A DNA stretch of 64,000 bases from assembly GCA_949879795.1 (NCBI GenBank), contig CATLBR010000009.1, positions 1 to 64,000 on the forward strand, in the 5' to 3' direction. Positions within the stretch are counted from its first letter, which is position 1; each line of letters opens with the position of its first letter. The DNA comes from an uncultured Hungatella sp. Lineage in GTDB: Bacteria; Bacillota; Clostridia; Lachnospirales; Lachnospiraceae. Of this stretch, positions 1-5,852 are shown one piece after another. A model generated the notes under the pieces. The model saw only the letters and a list, made by a program, of their open reading frames with translations. It searched no databases and was not told the DNA's origin. The translations under genes were made by a program, and so were the position numbers.

Positions 1-108
1 TTCCAGATTATCCCCAACACTGATACATCCGGGTAAATCAGGGAAGTAGATACTATATGAGCCGTCTGTTGATGGTTCAAAGACTGCAAGATAAGTTAAA
101 TTCTGCAT
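1..108 (-). CDS. hicB: HicB-family antitoxin, N-terminal fragment (runs off window)
   Basis: Only the first 36 codons are present. The peptide begins MQNLTYLAVFEP and continues through FPDLPGCISVGDNLE, the N-terminal HicB fold with its PDLPGC signature. HicB proteins bind and neutralise HicA and usually carry a C-terminal DNA-binding domain that represses the operon. The start ATG at 108 has an AAAGGAG ribosome site 8 nt upstream. It lies 39 nt downstream of hicA, so the order is toxin then antitoxin in one transcript. The rest of the gene, including any DNA-binding domain, is outside the window. Confidence 0.85.
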   Translation of the reverse strand, partial: MQNLTYLAVFEPSTDGSYSIYFPDLPGCISVGDNLE

Positions 109-147
109 AGGTTACGCTCCTTTCTATGATAAGCGCAGGCAGTAGGG

Positions 148-330
148 CTATTTAAGCCCCGCCTGCTTGTAAATGCTGTTTAGTGTTCCCGGCTTCAAGT
201 CCCCGTTGTGGTTTGGTACTGTGACTTTTCCGGGCTTTGTTGGGTGCTTTAGGCTTATGTGGGAGCCTTCCTGATTAGTGGTATACCATCCATCTTTGCG
301 AAGCACCTTTAGTATTTCCCGAACTGTCAT
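148..330 (-). CDS. hicA: HicA-family mRNA interferase toxin
   Basis: This 60-residue protein has the full HicA double-stranded-RNA-binding-like fold: VLRKDGWY near the N-terminus, the catalytic histidine in GSHISLKHP (His24), then VTVPNH and a PGTLNSIYKQAGLK tail. HicA toxins cleave mRNA independently of ribosomes and are held inactive by HicB. The length is normal for the family. An AAGGAGG site (337-344) precedes the ATG. A consensus promoter with repeated operator-like motifs lies directly upstream, consistent with autoregulation by the HicAB complex. Such pairs are common on mobile elements and could stabilise the neighbouring element. Confidence 0.92.
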   Translation of the reverse strand: MTVREILKVLRKDGWYTTNQEGSHISLKHPTKPGKVTVPNHNGDLKPGTLNSIYKQAGLK

Positions 331-353
331 ATTGTGTCCTCCTTATATTATGT

Positions 354-382
354 ATTATACGCCTTTTTTATGCGTATGTCAA
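354..382 (-). promoter_or_regulatory. hicAB promoter with repeated operator motif
   Basis: On the minus strand the -35 box is TTGACA (377-382) and the -10 box is TATAAT (354-359), separated by exactly 17 nt. The heptamer ATACGCA (plus-strand TGCGTAT) occurs three times at 371-377, 390-396 and 403-409, and its inverse half ATACGC lies at 357-362 beside the -10 box. One copy sits in the spacer and two lie upstream of the -35. This layout fits HicB autorepression, which is inferred. Confidence 0.8.
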
Positions 383-439
383 TAGTTTTTGCGTATAAAT
401 TATGCGTATTTTTACAGAACATAGGATAGAAAATAGACT

Positions 440-503
440 GGCAGCAGGAAATAAAGGAATCCCCACAAATGGGGAAAGCGTAAAAGTGCGCTGGCCTGCT
501 GCC
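440..503. other. Multi-stem inverted repeat in non-coding DNA
   Basis: GGCAGCAGG (440-448) pairs perfectly with CCTGCTGCC (495-503). Inside lies a smaller hairpin, CCCC (461-464) with GGGG (471-474). The same GGCAGCAGG/CCTGCTGCC arms recur just before the integrase (4338-4370), and CCTGCTGCCCC occurs in the 2605-2639 hairpin. It is therefore a repeated motif of the accessory region. No run of T follows, so it is not an ordinary terminator. Confidence 0.5.
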
Positions 504-590
504 GTCTTGCATTTTATCAGGCGTTACATAAACAAGGCGGAGCTGCTAAACAACGAATTTCGTTCTTTTAAGGTTCGATTTGAAATGTAA

Positions 591-1115
591 CCTTACAGAG
601 CATCGCCGCCAGTGGCAACGTACCCGGAATTTTTCGGGAGCAGATTTGAACCCGGACGGGTATAGCCCCGATTTTCCGGGGGAATATATGCGGCTTTCCT
701 TTTTTGGAATGAGCAAAGGGGAGATATCCCCCAAACTTTCCACGGTTGAAACCGACAAAGGCGGATCTGATTAGTCCCCACCCTGAAATTACTGGATAGC
801 CCAGGCTGCAATATCCCGATTTGAAATCGGCAAACCCGATAGCGACACGTCAACTAGAAACGTATTTTCAGATACAAGGTGCCTGACTTGGCAGAGATTT
901 GTTATTGAGCGGCCTTCTCCGTCACGCCAGATAGGCCTATTTCCCGTTTTGGAGCAAGAGTCAAGGATTCCTCACCTGATAGAAAAAGATGGCTTTATGG
1001 GCTTCTGGGAGCGCCAAGGGTGGGATTATCCCTTATCAGGGCTCCAGAGCTGGAGAATCTGCCGCAGAAAGAAAAGCGCCCCTGGGAGTAGTCCCAGAGG
1101 CTCTATGGGAGAGGC
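591..1115. other. Gene-free stretch with clustered small palindromes
   Basis: No reading frame here has both a ribosome site and a recognisable product. The segment holds several short hairpins: CCCG...CGGG (623-638), CCCCG-attttc-CGGGG (666-681), GGGG-agatat-CCCC (718-731) and the 15-bp palindrome CCGATTTGAAATCGG (816-830). It could be a degraded gene or an unrecognised structured RNA. I see no tRNA cloverleaf, no group II intron domain V and no insertion-sequence ends. Confidence 0.35.
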
Positions 1116-1673
1116 TCACAGTCCCAGCTCTGTAAAGTCAATCCACAGATCGTCATAGATGTTGACTTTTATTTTGTCCTGGAGGGTGTAAGATTTGACT
1201 TTAAATTTATCTTGTTCCAGAAAATATACAAATATTTCATGTCCTATAGGGTCAACAATCCAGTACTCTCTCACTCCAGCGTCCATGTAAAGGTTCAGCT
1301 TGCGTACATAATCATGGCTGGACGTGGTGGGAGATATGATCTCCACAATCCAGTCTGGCGCTCCGGTGCAGCCCCGGTCTGTCAGCTTATTAGGGTCACA
1401 GATCACGCTGATGTCTGGCTCCACCACATTTTTATCATCTTCTGAAAACAGCTTGACAGCGAAAGGGGCTGGGTAGACCTTGCAAGGGCCTTTTTTAGAG
1501 TCGATATAGTTGGCGATGGTTTTAGACAGGAACATGAGTATTTCCTGGTGTATCCTGCTGGGAGCCGCCATGTAATAGATTTGGCCGTCTATCAATTCGG
1601 CTCTGACGTTCTCCGGGAGGTTGTAGTAGTCCTCTTCCGTGTAAATGTTTGCTTGGGCTAATGCTTGTGACAT
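1116..1673 (-). CDS. Uma2 family (DUF820) PD-(D/E)XK nuclease-like protein
   Basis: The 185-residue product has the Uma2 layout: an N-terminal YTEEDYYNLPEN segment, RAELIDG near residue 25, a long central helix, EPDISVI near 85-91, and DWIVEIISPTT near 107-117. The last two carry the Asp and Glu/Ser positions of the restriction-endonuclease fold. The C-terminal REYWIVDP motif is also typical. The biological role of Uma2 proteins is largely unknown; they are abundant in cyanobacteria and scattered in Firmicutes. The ATG at 1673 was chosen because AGGAAG lies 8 nt upstream; a TTG 45 nt earlier lacks a ribosome site. It is a single gene with no obvious partner. Confidence 0.82.
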   Translation of the reverse strand: MSQALAQANIYTEEDYYNLPENVRAELIDGQIYYMAAPSRIHQEILMFLSKTIANYIDSKKGPCKVYPAPFAVKLFSEDDKNVVEPDISVICDPNKLTDRGCTGAPDWIVEIISPTTSSHDYVRKLNLYMDAGVREYWIVDPIGHEIFVYFLEQDKFKVKSYTLQDKIKVNIYDDLWIDFTELGL

Positions 1674-1731
1674 AGTAACACTTCCTTTCTGGGGCTGTTT
1701 TGTAGGAGGGGCAATCAAATGCTAATATTTA

Positions 1732-1947
1732 TCAATCGGTCACTCTATCGCCATTGGGAAGAATAAAACTACTCTCATACTTACACCCTGCGACTTTTGC
1801 GACTTTTTTTAACTCTGCAGGAGTAAATCCTTCACGTTTCATTTTTTGGCTAAACGCTTGAGGACTGGTTTCATATAAGCGTGCCAATTCTGAAACACTG
1901 ATATTAAGTTTAACACATAATATTTTTATTTGTTCAGATACCGCCAA
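1732..1947 (-). CDS. Small XRE-type helix-turn-helix regulator
   Basis: The 71-residue protein is essentially one helix-turn-helix domain: AVSEQIKILCVKLNIS, then VSELARLYETSPQAFSQKMK as the turn and recognition helix, and a short tail GCKYESSFILPNGDRVTD. The TTG at 1947 is preferred because AGGAAGG lies 7 nt before it; a GTG at 1956 overlaps that ribosome site. It is transcribed away from the HIRAN gene across an AT-rich region with mirror-image promoters, so it is the likely repressor of one or both directions. That role is inferred from position. Confidence 0.8.
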   Translation of the reverse strand: MAVSEQIKILCVKLNISVSELARLYETSPQAFSQKMKREGFTPAELKKVAKVAGCKYESSFILPNGDRVTD

Positions 1948-1973
1948 AATAATCACCTTCCTTTCATGTTAAT

Positions 1974-2002
1974 ATTATAAATGAAAATATTTATAATTGC
2001 AA
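1974..2002 (-). promoter_or_regulatory. Promoter of the HTH regulator gene
   Basis: On the minus strand TTGCAA (1997-2002) is followed after 17 nt by TATAAT (1974-1979). The -10 box lies inside a 12-bp sequence whose exact inverse covers the -10 box of the opposing promoter, suggesting that one protein controls both. Confidence 0.7.
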
Positions 2003-2045
2003 TGTCAATGTAAAAAAAATAAATCAAAATATTTAAATATTAACA

Positions 2046-2074
2046 TTGACAAATTAAACAAAAACATTTATAAT
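2046..2074 (+). promoter_or_regulatory. Promoter of the HIRAN-gene operon
   Basis: TTGACA (2046-2051) and TATAAT (2069-2074) are both perfect consensus with a 17-nt spacer. A strong AAAGGAG ribosome site follows at about 2089-2095, before the ATG at 2105. It is the arm of the mirror-image region that drives the plus-strand accessory genes. Confidence 0.82.
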
Positions 2075-2104
2075 ATAAACATCAACAGAAAGGAGCCAAA
2101 CAGA

Positions 2105-2542
2105 ATGAAGCAGATAACCAACATGAGAAAAGCGGTTTGTGTCATGGCAAACTAGCTCAAAAAGGCGGGTTATTCCCTGTCAGAGGCCTTTAAAAAGGCA
2201 TGGCAGCGGGTGAAGTTCTCGATGACCATCAGGGTAGCCGGAACCACCTTTGAGAACCGGCAGGAGCGCCTGGCATTCCTCAAACAGTTCAAACCGGAGG
2301 ATTTGACCGTTACCCTGGAAAGAGAACCCGATAACCGGTTTGACAGCTGCGCAATCCGGATTGTCGTCCACATTAAGCCGATTCGCCGCAAGACAGTGAT
2401 CGGGTACGTCCCTCAGGGACTAGCGAGAGAATTTTCCGAGGTGCTTGACATGGGAATTCAAGTAAAAGCTACCCTGCTGCGGATTATTGGCGGATATGCT
2501 TATAAAGAGAGCCTGGGAGCACTAATTAACATAGCGATATAA
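2105..2542 (+). pseudogene. HIRAN-domain protein gene interrupted by an amber codon
   Basis: Reading from the ATG at 2105, which has a good ribosome site and promoter, gives 16 codons ending VCVMAN. TAG follows at 2153-2155, and the frame then stays open for 128 codons beginning LKKAGYSLSEAFKKAWQRVK. The downstream part matches a HIRAN domain: AGTTFENRQERLAFLK, LEREPDNRFDSCAIRIV, IGYVPQGLAREFSEVL. HIRAN domains bind DNA ends and occur alone or fused to helicases. The in-frame continuation across the TAG indicates a recent single-base change, probably from a lysine codon. Translation could restart at GTG 2210 or ATG 2222 and give an intact HIRAN core, so partial function is possible. Confidence 0.75.
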
Positions 2543-2549
2543 AGAAAAT

Positions 2550-2639
2550 GCCCTTGCCAGTGTTGGCGCACTGACAGGGGCCAGTAACCCGACAATCAGC
2601 AAACGGGGCACGCAGAGATTATGCCACGCCTGCTGCCCC
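2550..2639. other. Two consecutive hairpins between accessory genes
   Basis: The first hairpin pairs GCCCTTGCCAGTG (2550-2562) with CACTGACAGGGGC (2569-2581), thirteen positions with one mismatch around a 6-nt loop. The second pairs GGGGC (2605-2609) with GCCCC (2635-2639), plus GCAG with CTGC inside. Neither is followed by a T-run. They could be an attenuator, a transcript-processing site, or a single-strand or transfer origin of the element. The sequence alone does not decide. Confidence 0.5.
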
Positions 2640-2667
2640 TCTGTAAAGAAAGTAGAGGAAAATCATC

Positions 2668-3192
2668 TTGAATTATTATTTGCAGCTCTTTAGAGAAGAA
2701 AGAGCAGGACTATACAAAGGGTACAAGTACCCGAACCTGATTGAAGCGCAGAAACAAAGCTGTCTGCATGTTGGATATTTCATGGGCATGACAGAAGAAT
2801 TGATGCTGGCGGTATTCCGGGGCGAGGAAGAATTGTCCGCTGATGAAATTCGGAGAGTGGCAGGTTATAGCCGTATCCCTTATTCAGTTCTGACATGCCC
2901 GAAAGTGATTATGTTGGATATGGGCAGGGTAAGGCATAGAAAGATGGTTGCGGAGGTAGACAATTTGTGTAGCCAACTAAAGTGTATGGCAAGGGAAGGA
3001 AATCAGAAAACGGAAAAGTATTTGGAATGCGCTGACCGAAAAAAACAGGATTTTTTGAGAGCGGCGCATAACAACAAACTTTCAAACATTCACTATCTGG
3101 GAGCGAAAAGACAGCTATCCGACTATATTCTTTCCGCGAAACCTGAACTCACCAAAAGTGGAATTTCAACCATGAAAGGCGGAACGACATGA
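2668..3192 (+). CDS. Accessory protein of unknown function (174 aa)
   Basis: I do not recognise this protein. It is soluble and basic, with no signal peptide or membrane segment. The N-terminal third (YLQLFREERAGLYKGYKYPN, then GMTEELMLAVFRGEEELSAD, then VAGYSRIPYSVLTCPK) looks like a helix-turn-helix-like fold with a YSRIPY core. The C-terminal half is a long charged helix (CSQLKCMAREGNQKTEKYLE). The start is a TTG with AGAGGAAA about 8 nt upstream. It overlaps the next gene by 4 nt (ATGA), so the two are translationally coupled. DNA binding is a guess from composition. Confidence 0.6.
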   Translation: MNYYLQLFREERAGLYKGYKYPNLIEAQKQSCLHVGYFMGMTEELMLAVFRGEEELSADEIRRVAGYSRIPYSVLTCPKVIMLDMGRVRHRKMVAEVDNLCSQLKCMAREGNQKTEKYLECADRKKQDFLRAAHNNKLSNIHYLGAKRQLSDYILSAKPELTKSGISTMKGGTT

Positions 3193-3491
3193 TTGAGGTG
3201 TTAAACAGAGACCACAATATTGTCTCAGTCAGTCAGGAGGTCGTACCAGAGAAATTAAAAGGCCACACATTGATCTGTTATCTCCCAGACAGGGACGCTA
3301 TTGTGATCGCCGGGTGGAAAGAGGATACAGCATTGATTGCGGAGATGATTACTGATTATCTGGAGCTTACCCCTTCTTGGCATGAGCGGGTACTGGAGGC
3401 TCCCATTCACATAGGCCTGGGCGGTAAGAGGTTGCAGATATGCCAGACACTGGAAGCCATCTACCAGATCAGGAACGGAAACGAGGGATAG
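3189..3491 (+). CDS. Accessory protein of unknown function (100 aa)
   Basis: This small acidic protein begins MIEVLNRDHNIVSVSQEVVP and contains a strand-rich core (HTLICYLPDRDAIVIAGWKE) followed by a helix (DTALIAEMITDYLELTPSWH). I cannot assign a family. Its ATG overlaps the stop of the preceding gene, and coding-like composition continues to the stop, so it is probably real. With its neighbours it forms a run of small plus-strand genes between the HIRAN gene and the integrase. Confidence 0.6.
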   Translation: MIEVLNRDHNIVSVSQEVVPEKLKGHTLICYLPDRDAIVIAGWKEDTALIAEMITDYLELTPSWHERVLEAPIHIGLGGKRLQICQTLEAIYQIRNGNEG

Positions 3492-3557
3492 ACAAGAGGC
3501 AGCGGGAGACAGGGGATTCCTTTCCCCTGTCCTCTGCTAAGGGAAAGGAGAGATCGT

Positions 3558-3848
3558 ATGGTAAAGGATTTATTGAGGACGTTGAAAGCCCTGGCAGGCA
3601 AGCGGCGGGAGCTTTCGTTGATTGATATGGGAAAACGTGATCCCGACTACGAGGAGGCAATGAGCCGGGTTGTGGAGCTGAGAGACCAGTATGAGGGCAT
3701 GGATTTAAGTCCAGAGAATAGAGAAACCATCGACTCCATGCTTGACGGTCTGGACACTCTGGAGGAGGCCCAGGTTGATCTTGCTTATCTGGCAGGCCTA
3801 GCGGACTGTCTTCTGATTCTGGACAGGCTGGAACTGTTTCAACTGTGA
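3558..3848 (+). CDS. Small helical accessory protein (96 aa)
   Basis: The ATG is preceded by AAAGGAGAG at good spacing. The product is almost entirely helical and charged: KDLLRTLKALAGKRRELSLI, ELRDQYEGMDLSPENRETID, EEAQVDLAYLAGLADCLLIL. The closing pattern (AYLAGLADCLLILDRLELF) recalls small helical proteins found on Firmicutes integrative elements, but I cannot name the family. It is co-directional with the integrase and likely part of the same element transcript. Confidence 0.62.
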   Translation: MVKDLLRTLKALAGKRRELSLIDMGKRDPDYEEAMSRVVELRDQYEGMDLSPENRETIDSMLDGLDTLEEAQVDLAYLAGLADCLLILDRLELFQL

Positions 3849-3869
3849 GGAAAAAGGAAGGTGGACGAC

Positions 3870-4322
3870 ATGAGGATAGATGAGATCAGGATTTTTCCCT
3901 GTTTCAGGGCCCACTCTCCCCTGGCGGAGAAAATGGAGAGCAAGGAGAGGTTCTATCTGGAACACGGGGAGTTTGAGTCTGAGGTTGTGCTGGACAGGTC
4001 TGGGAACCTGATAGACGGATACACCACTTATCTTCTGGCGAAAAAGTACAGCCTGGAGCATATCGCTGTCAGGTATGGCCGAAGGCAGATCGTAAGAGCG
4101 ACCCACAGGCCAGGGGGCAAGCTGTATTCCTGGGAGCTGCCGGGAATCCTGGTGGGCCGGGTAAGAGTCGGGGATTGGGTCATGGTACGCACGGAAGAGG
4201 GCCATACAACCGTTAAAGTGGCGGCAGTGGAGGAATACATAGGTGAGGAGCCGGAACCGCTTAGAATGGTTCTATGGCGCTGCAAGAGGGGGTTAGGCCC
4301 TAGAAGGCGTGGAATCAGATAA
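3870..4322 (+). CDS. ParB/sulfiredoxin-like accessory protein
   Basis: The ATG at 3870 has AGGAAGG 8 nt upstream; an in-frame GTG at 3861 overlaps that site and was not chosen. The N-terminal half contains NLIDGYTTYLLAKKYSLEHI, which resembles the ParB/sulfiredoxin N-terminal motif (normally a glycine-tyrosine/histidine-rich loop followed by a helix). The catalytic-type GxHR signature of true ParB is absent. The C-terminal half (SWELPGILVGRVRVGDWVMV, then HTTVKVAAVEEY) looks like a small beta-barrel. The role is unknown; it precedes the integrase gene by 80 nt. Confidence 0.6.
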   Translation: MRIDEIRIFPCFRAHSPLAEKMESKERFYLEHGEFESEVVLDRSGNLIDGYTTYLLAKKYSLEHIAVRYGRRQIVRATHRPGGKLYSWELPGILVGRVRVGDWVMVRTEEGHTTVKVAAVEEYIGEEPEPLRMVLWRCKRGLGPRRRGIR

Positions 4323-4337
4323 AAGAATATGGACAGT

Positions 4338-4370
4338 GGGGCAGCAGGAGGATAATATGACCTGCTGCCC
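4338..4370 (+). promoter_or_regulatory. Hairpin in the integrase leader
   Basis: GGGCAGCAGG (4338-4347) pairs perfectly with CCTGCTGCCC (4361-4370) around a 13-nt loop. An AGGAGG ribosome site (4346-4351) sits at the arm/loop edge and an in-frame ATG (4357) sits in the loop. The stem may block this early start, so that the integrase begins at ATG 4402, or it may act as a translational switch. The arms match those at 440-503. Confidence 0.55.
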
Positions 4371-4401
4371 TGTCCCACATCATAGAAAGGCGGTGTATGC
4401 T

Positions 4402-5622
4402 ATGGCAGAGAAACGGAAAGACAACCGAGGCAGGAATCTCATAACTGGCGAATACTACGATGCAAAAAATAAGCGTTATATGTTCCGAAAGATGATTGAC
4501 GGCGAGCGCGTCACAATTACTGCTCCTGATTTGGCGGAATTGAGGAAACAGGAAAATGATTTGTTGTGCAGGATTGACCGGGGCAACAAGCTGAATACCA
4601 GAAATGCCAGAATGACATTGAACGCATACTTTGATTTTTGGATGGAAACATTTGCAAAGAGTGGCAGGAAAGCCACAACTTGTACGAATTACAAATCATA
4701 TTACAATACATATATCAAGAACACAATCGGAAAAAAACAGATTGCAAAGATTACAAAGGCAGATTGCCAGATAATCATTAATGAAATGGTTCAGGATGGC
4801 AAGAAACATTCTACCATGTCCAATTTGAAAAGCTGTCTGAATATTGTCTTTGAATGTGCCTTAGATGATGATATTATTATCAAGAATCCTGCAAAGAATT
4901 TACAAGTGCCGCAGACAGAGAGTAAGAAACGGACGGCCATAGAACAGCAGCAGATTGATTTGTTTATGGGTTATGTAAAGAATAGCGAGCAGTATTCATA
5001 CAGTTATCCGGCGTTTGTTGTCCTGTTTAATTTGGGTATGAGAATCGGAGAAATGGCGGCTCTGACGTGGGATGATGTGAATTTTAAAGAAAATACCATA
5101 ACCATCAATAAAACGGTAAATCGGTACAGAAAAGCAGATTACGGTTTTACTATGGCAGTGGCTTCTCCCAAAAGTAAAACGTCTATCCGTAGCGTTGCAA
5201 TGAATAGCGTAGTGAGAAAAATGCTCCTGAAGCTGAAAATGCAGAGTGTTCCCCCTGCTGCAAAATTGCCTTATGTGGATGATTCCGGAAATATCCGGGG
5301 GCAGATATCCGGCTTTCTGTTTGTGAATACATCCGGAAATGTTTGGAGTGAACCGGGATTCCGGGAACTGATAAAAAGGATTGTGGAGCGGCACAACAAG
5401 GATGCGGAAGAAAGCCATACAGAAAAGATTGAGAATTTTTGTCCGCACATGGTTCGGCATACATACACAAGCCTTGCGTATTCTGCCGGGGCTGATGTGA
5501 AGATTGTGAGCCAGAATCTCGGACATGCTTCTACATCCGTGACACTGGATACATATACACATCTGACAGAGGATAAAAAGAAAGAGCAGGAAGCAGTGGC
5601 GCAGACGGTCAGAATATCATAA
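4402..5622 (+). CDS. int: Tyrosine recombinase/integrase of an integrative element (Tn916 type)
   Basis: This 406-residue recombinase integrates and excises the element. It has three parts. Residues about 1-60 form an arm-type DNA-binding domain (NLITGEYYDAKNKRYMFRKM). Residues about 70-170 form a SAM-like core-binding domain (TLNAYFDFWMETFAKSGRKA). The C-terminal catalytic domain carries Arg214 in GMRIGEMAAL, His349-x-x-Arg352 in HMVRHTYTSLA, His375 in LGHAS, and the nucleophile Tyr385 in LDTYTHL. All catalytic residues are present. The ATG at 4402 follows AAAGGCGG; an alternative ATG at 4357 lies in a hairpin loop. It is the last accessory gene before core genes resume with ffh, marking the element's right end. 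Confidence 0.93.
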   Translation: MAEKRKDNRGRNLITGEYYDAKNKRYMFRKMIDGERVTITAPDLAELRKQENDLLCRIDRGNKLNTRNARMTLNAYFDFWMETFAKSGRKATTCTNYKSYYNTYIKNTIGKKQIAKITKADCQIIINEMVQDGKKHSTMSNLKSCLNIVFECALDDDIIIKNPAKNLQVPQTESKKRTAIEQQQIDLFMGYVKNSEQYSYSYPAFVVLFNLGMRIGEMAALTWDDVNFKENTITINKTVNRYRKADYGFTMAVASPKSKTSIRSVAMNSVVRKMLLKLKMQSVPPAAKLPYVDDSGNIRGQISGFLFVNTSGNVWSEPGFRELIKRIVERHNKDAEESHTEKIENFCPHMVRHTYTSLAYSAGADVKIVSQNLGHASTSVTLDTYTHLTEDKKKEQEAVAQTVRIS

Positions 5623-5625
5623 TAG

Positions 5626-5645
5626 CTGTGACAATTCTGTGACAA
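5626..5645 (+). repeat. Tandem CTGTGACAA repeat after the integrase gene
   Basis: CTGTGACAA occurs at 5626-5634 and again at 5637-5645, 11 bp apart, which is one helical turn. Short direct repeats just beyond the integrase stop are the usual binding sites for the arm-type domain of Tn916-like integrases. That role is inferred. Confidence 0.45.
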
Positions 5646-5742
5646 ATTCGAGAGGAAAGACGGAAAAAGATAGACTATGATAAAAGTACCTTATCAGGCA
5701 GCAGCATTGATATAAACAAGGATAATACAAGATGAAACAACA

Positions 5743-5756
5743 CGAACAAAAGTTCG
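5743..5756. promoter_or_regulatory. LexA-like (SOS) box
   Basis: CGAAC-AAAA-GTTCG is a perfect inverted repeat matching the Firmicutes LexA half-sites (GAAC-N4-GTTC). It lies between the integrase gene and the ffh promoter, 14 bp upstream of the ffh -35 box. It may belong to the element end or modulate the adjacent promoter. Binding is not shown. Confidence 0.45.
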
Positions 5757-5770
5757 TCAAGAAAAATTAC

Positions 5771-5799
5771 TTGACAGCCATTGCTTTTTCGTGTATGAT
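5771..5799 (+). promoter_or_regulatory. ffh promoter
   Basis: TTGACA (5771-5776) and TATGAT (5794-5799) are spaced by 17 nt, about 50 nt before the ffh start. It appears to give the ffh block its own promoter independent of the upstream element. Confidence 0.8.
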
Positions 5800-5852
5800 A
5801 GCACAGGTAACAGAGATATCTGTCGCGCCGTAAGCCGGACAGGAGGGATACC

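Noticed and set aside
402..590. 62-codon plus-strand frame over the multi-stem repeat
   Set aside because: No ribosome site, no recognisable motif, and it overlaps sequence better explained as structured non-coding DNA.
643..653. GATTTGAACCC, like the complement of a tRNA T-arm
   Set aside because: The flanking bases do not form a T stem and no acceptor, D or anticodon arms can be built around it.
593..853. 86-codon minus-strand frame in the palindrome-rich gap
   Set aside because: Composition is Cys/Arg/Gly-rich without motifs and there is no ribosome site.
4309..4401. Integrase start 31 codons upstream at 4309
   Set aside because: It lies inside the previous gene, lacks a ribosome site and would add a sequence absent from the integrase family; ATG 4402 is preferred, with ATG 4357 kept as an alternative.
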